The notes under the pieces were generated by a model. The model had not been told where the DNA came from and made no database searches. It saw only the letters and a program-made list of their open reading frames with translations. Source: Verrucomicrobiota bacterium (GTDB lineage: Bacteria > Verrucomicrobiota > Verrucomicrobiae > Limisphaerales > UBA11358). From it: a DNA stretch of 64,000 nt. Every line of letters begins with the position of its first letter. Within the stretch, counting starts at the first letter, position 1. Positions 63,025 through 64,000 of this stretch are shown one piece after another. Location: positions 57,633 through 121,632 of the forward strand of contig JACZKP010000026.1 in assembly GCA_014860005.1 (NCBI GenBank). The letters are read 5' to 3'. The position numbers and the translations under genes are program-made.

Positions 63025-63735
63025 TTAGGAGCTGCCCTCAATTACAGCCCGGGGAGTGGTCGGTTTGGCATTCCGCTGCAAAACCGCCATCTGCAGCGTG
63101 GACTCGACACTGCCAATGACCAGCAGCAGATAACCGAACACCTCGCCGAGTTCCTCAATCACACGCTTGTAATCGCGGACGTAATCGTCGCCCATGATGA
63201 TCTGGAGGAAATTCCCATGCCCCACCAGTTGCGCGAACGGCACGGCCACGGCAAAGCCCGCCCAAAGTATGGCGAACCCGCGACAAGTGATGAACGCGCT
63301 GATCTGCGGCACCAGCGCACGGCGGTTCCGCCATGCCACGAACAGCAAGACGGCGAGAATCACCCCGCACGGCAGTTTCCATCCCAGAACTGGGATCAGT
63401 TTGTCGAGAAGGGAATCCAGTTCCCTCACCATCGCCATCACAATTCCCAACGCCATGACGCAGAGCAGCGCCCGGAATTGCGGCAGCCGCAGGCTGTTGG
63501 CCAGCATCCACCCGCATGCCAGCGCCAACAGACCGAACTGCATCCACTCGACAATGCCGCCTTCCTTGAACACCAACACGTCTCCGTGAATCATCGCGTG
63601 CGGCAGCAACGCGAAGGCGCCCAGCAACCCCGCCGTGTACAGCACAAATCGCGTGGTCACAATCCCCAGCGGCTCGGCCGAACCCGTCATCTGCCGAGGA
63701 ATCTCTTCACTGAGAGGAATTTGGGCTTTTGACAT
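63025..63735 (-). CDS. Small multispanning membrane protein of unknown function
   Basis: A 236-residue protein with about five hydrophobic helices (VLYTAGLLGAFALLP, VEWMQFGLLALACGWML, LLCVMALGIVMAMVRE, CGVILAVLLFVAW, FAILWAGFAVAVPFA and a sixth weaker one, FGYLLLVIGSVEST). Between them are conserved-looking patches, KEGGIVEWMQ and RELDSLLDK, which hint at a functional family I cannot name. No neighbour indicates a role. A half copy of a palindromic repeat follows upstream of its start (63799-63893). Confidence 0.75.
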   Translation of the reverse strand: MSKAQIPLSEEIPRQMTGSAEPLGIVTTRFVLYTAGLLGAFALLPHAMIHGDVLVFKEGGIVEWMQFGLLALACGWMLANSLRLPQFRALLCVMALGIVMAMVRELDSLLDKLIPVLGWKLPCGVILAVLLFVAWRNRRALVPQISAFITCRGFAILWAGFAVAVPFAQLVGHGNFLQIIMGDDYVRDYKRVIEELGEVFGYLLLVIGSVESTLQMAVLQRNAKPTTPRAVIEGSS

Positions 63736-63798
63736 TGCGCGGTTCAGGGGAAATTACGTTTGCGTCAGGTTCATTAACAGCCAATTCGATCTCTCGTC

Positions 63799-63893
63799 GC
63801 AATGCCCCAGTCTTGCCCGGCGAGAACGCGCGTAGCGCAGGATTCCATCCTGCCGTATCGCAGATTTCCAATCAGTTGTGTTCGGCAGACGAG
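63799..63893. repeat. Half copy of the GspK-leader palindromic repeat
   Basis: CAATGCCCCAGTCTTGCCCG (63800-63819), then GTAGCGCAGGATTCCATCCT and ATCGCAGATTTCCAATCAG, matches the first arm of 51367-51554. The opposite arm is missing, so this is a truncated or degenerate copy. Confidence 0.75.
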
Positions 63894-63964
63894 GTGCTTG
63901 GCGGGGAGTCGGAGCATTCGATTCCTTGGTGCGTGCGTCCCGAGCGGCCTTGTGACGTTTTGTA

Positions 63965-63983
63965 ACAATTGTCACACAATTGT
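63965..63983. promoter_or_regulatory. Two ACAATTGT octamers, candidate operator
   Basis: Self-complementary ACAATTGT occurs at 63965-63972 and 63976-63983, 11 bp start to start, so on the same face of the helix. It could be a regulator site for a gene beyond the window; chance is possible in an AT-rich patch. Confidence 0.25.
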
Positions 63984-64000
63984 AACTTGTACAAATTTCG

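Noticed and set aside
63729..63965. Short ORFs at the right end
   Set aside because: They translate the palindromic repeat (AGFHPAVSQISN type) and are not genes.

Overview
The window looks like chromosomal DNA of a GC-rich bacterium of the Verrucomicrobiota (Pedosphaera/Limisphaerales-like). This is inferred from four traits: many prepilin-type ([22 protein letters not shown]) proteins, giant secreted LamG/Ig proteins with a Verrucomicrobia-style C-terminus, sensor kinases with beta-propeller inputs, and dispersed palindromic repeats that read as peptides such as GTGILPV. I found no rRNA, tRNA, CRISPR array, complete IS element or prophage.

Layout. 1-5.6 kb: a 5'-truncated giant membrane protein of unknown function carrying two in-frame palindromic repeats. 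5.6-6.6 kb: a DUF433 antitoxin-like gene and repeat debris. 6.6-12.4 kb (minus): tamB-tamA outer-membrane assembly pair with an ATGA overlap. 12.6-14.2 kb: comM/yifB. 14.2-18.4 kb (minus): a pseudopilin-like protein and a secreted protein with an internal duplication. 18.6-23.3 kb: a frameshifted sensor kinase and two closely related NarL-type regulators, tail to tail. 23.4-28.5 kb: DUF1080 protein, small ORF, MoxR ATPase, decayed lipoprotein, nusB, PHP phosphoesterase, ftsY. 28.5-30.1 kb: an insertion hotspot with a Uma2 gene bracketed by two copies of the ftsY 3' end, a 56-residue ORF and a truncated NHL-propeller fragment. 30.2-34 kb: an intact sensor kinase and its response regulator, then a bidirectional terminator. 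34-47.4 kb (minus): a LamG/Ig secreted protein, a PfkB-family sugar kinase and a 2781-residue subtilisin-like protease. 47.5-62.5 kb (minus): a type II secretion/type IV pilus locus with pilB-like, pilT, second pilB-like and pilC genes, a BrnT/BrnA toxin-antitoxin pair, an extra GspG-like pseudopilin, then GspG-H-I-J-K in canonical order with 4-nt start/stop overlaps. 62.5-64 kb: noncoding sequence, a small membrane protein and a half copy of a palindromic repeat.

How it fits together. The ATPases, platform and pseudopilins form one secretion/pilus machine. The giant protease lies directly downstream of gspK on the same strand and is a candidate substrate. The sensor kinases and regulators look like environment-sensing pairs, possibly for polymers or sugars. 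The most interesting signals are the Uma2 cassette carrying a second ftsY 3' end, the palindromic repeats read through in frame in at least two proteins, the oversized GspK, and the nested LamG modules in the protease. All functional statements rest on motif recognition by eye; no database search was run.
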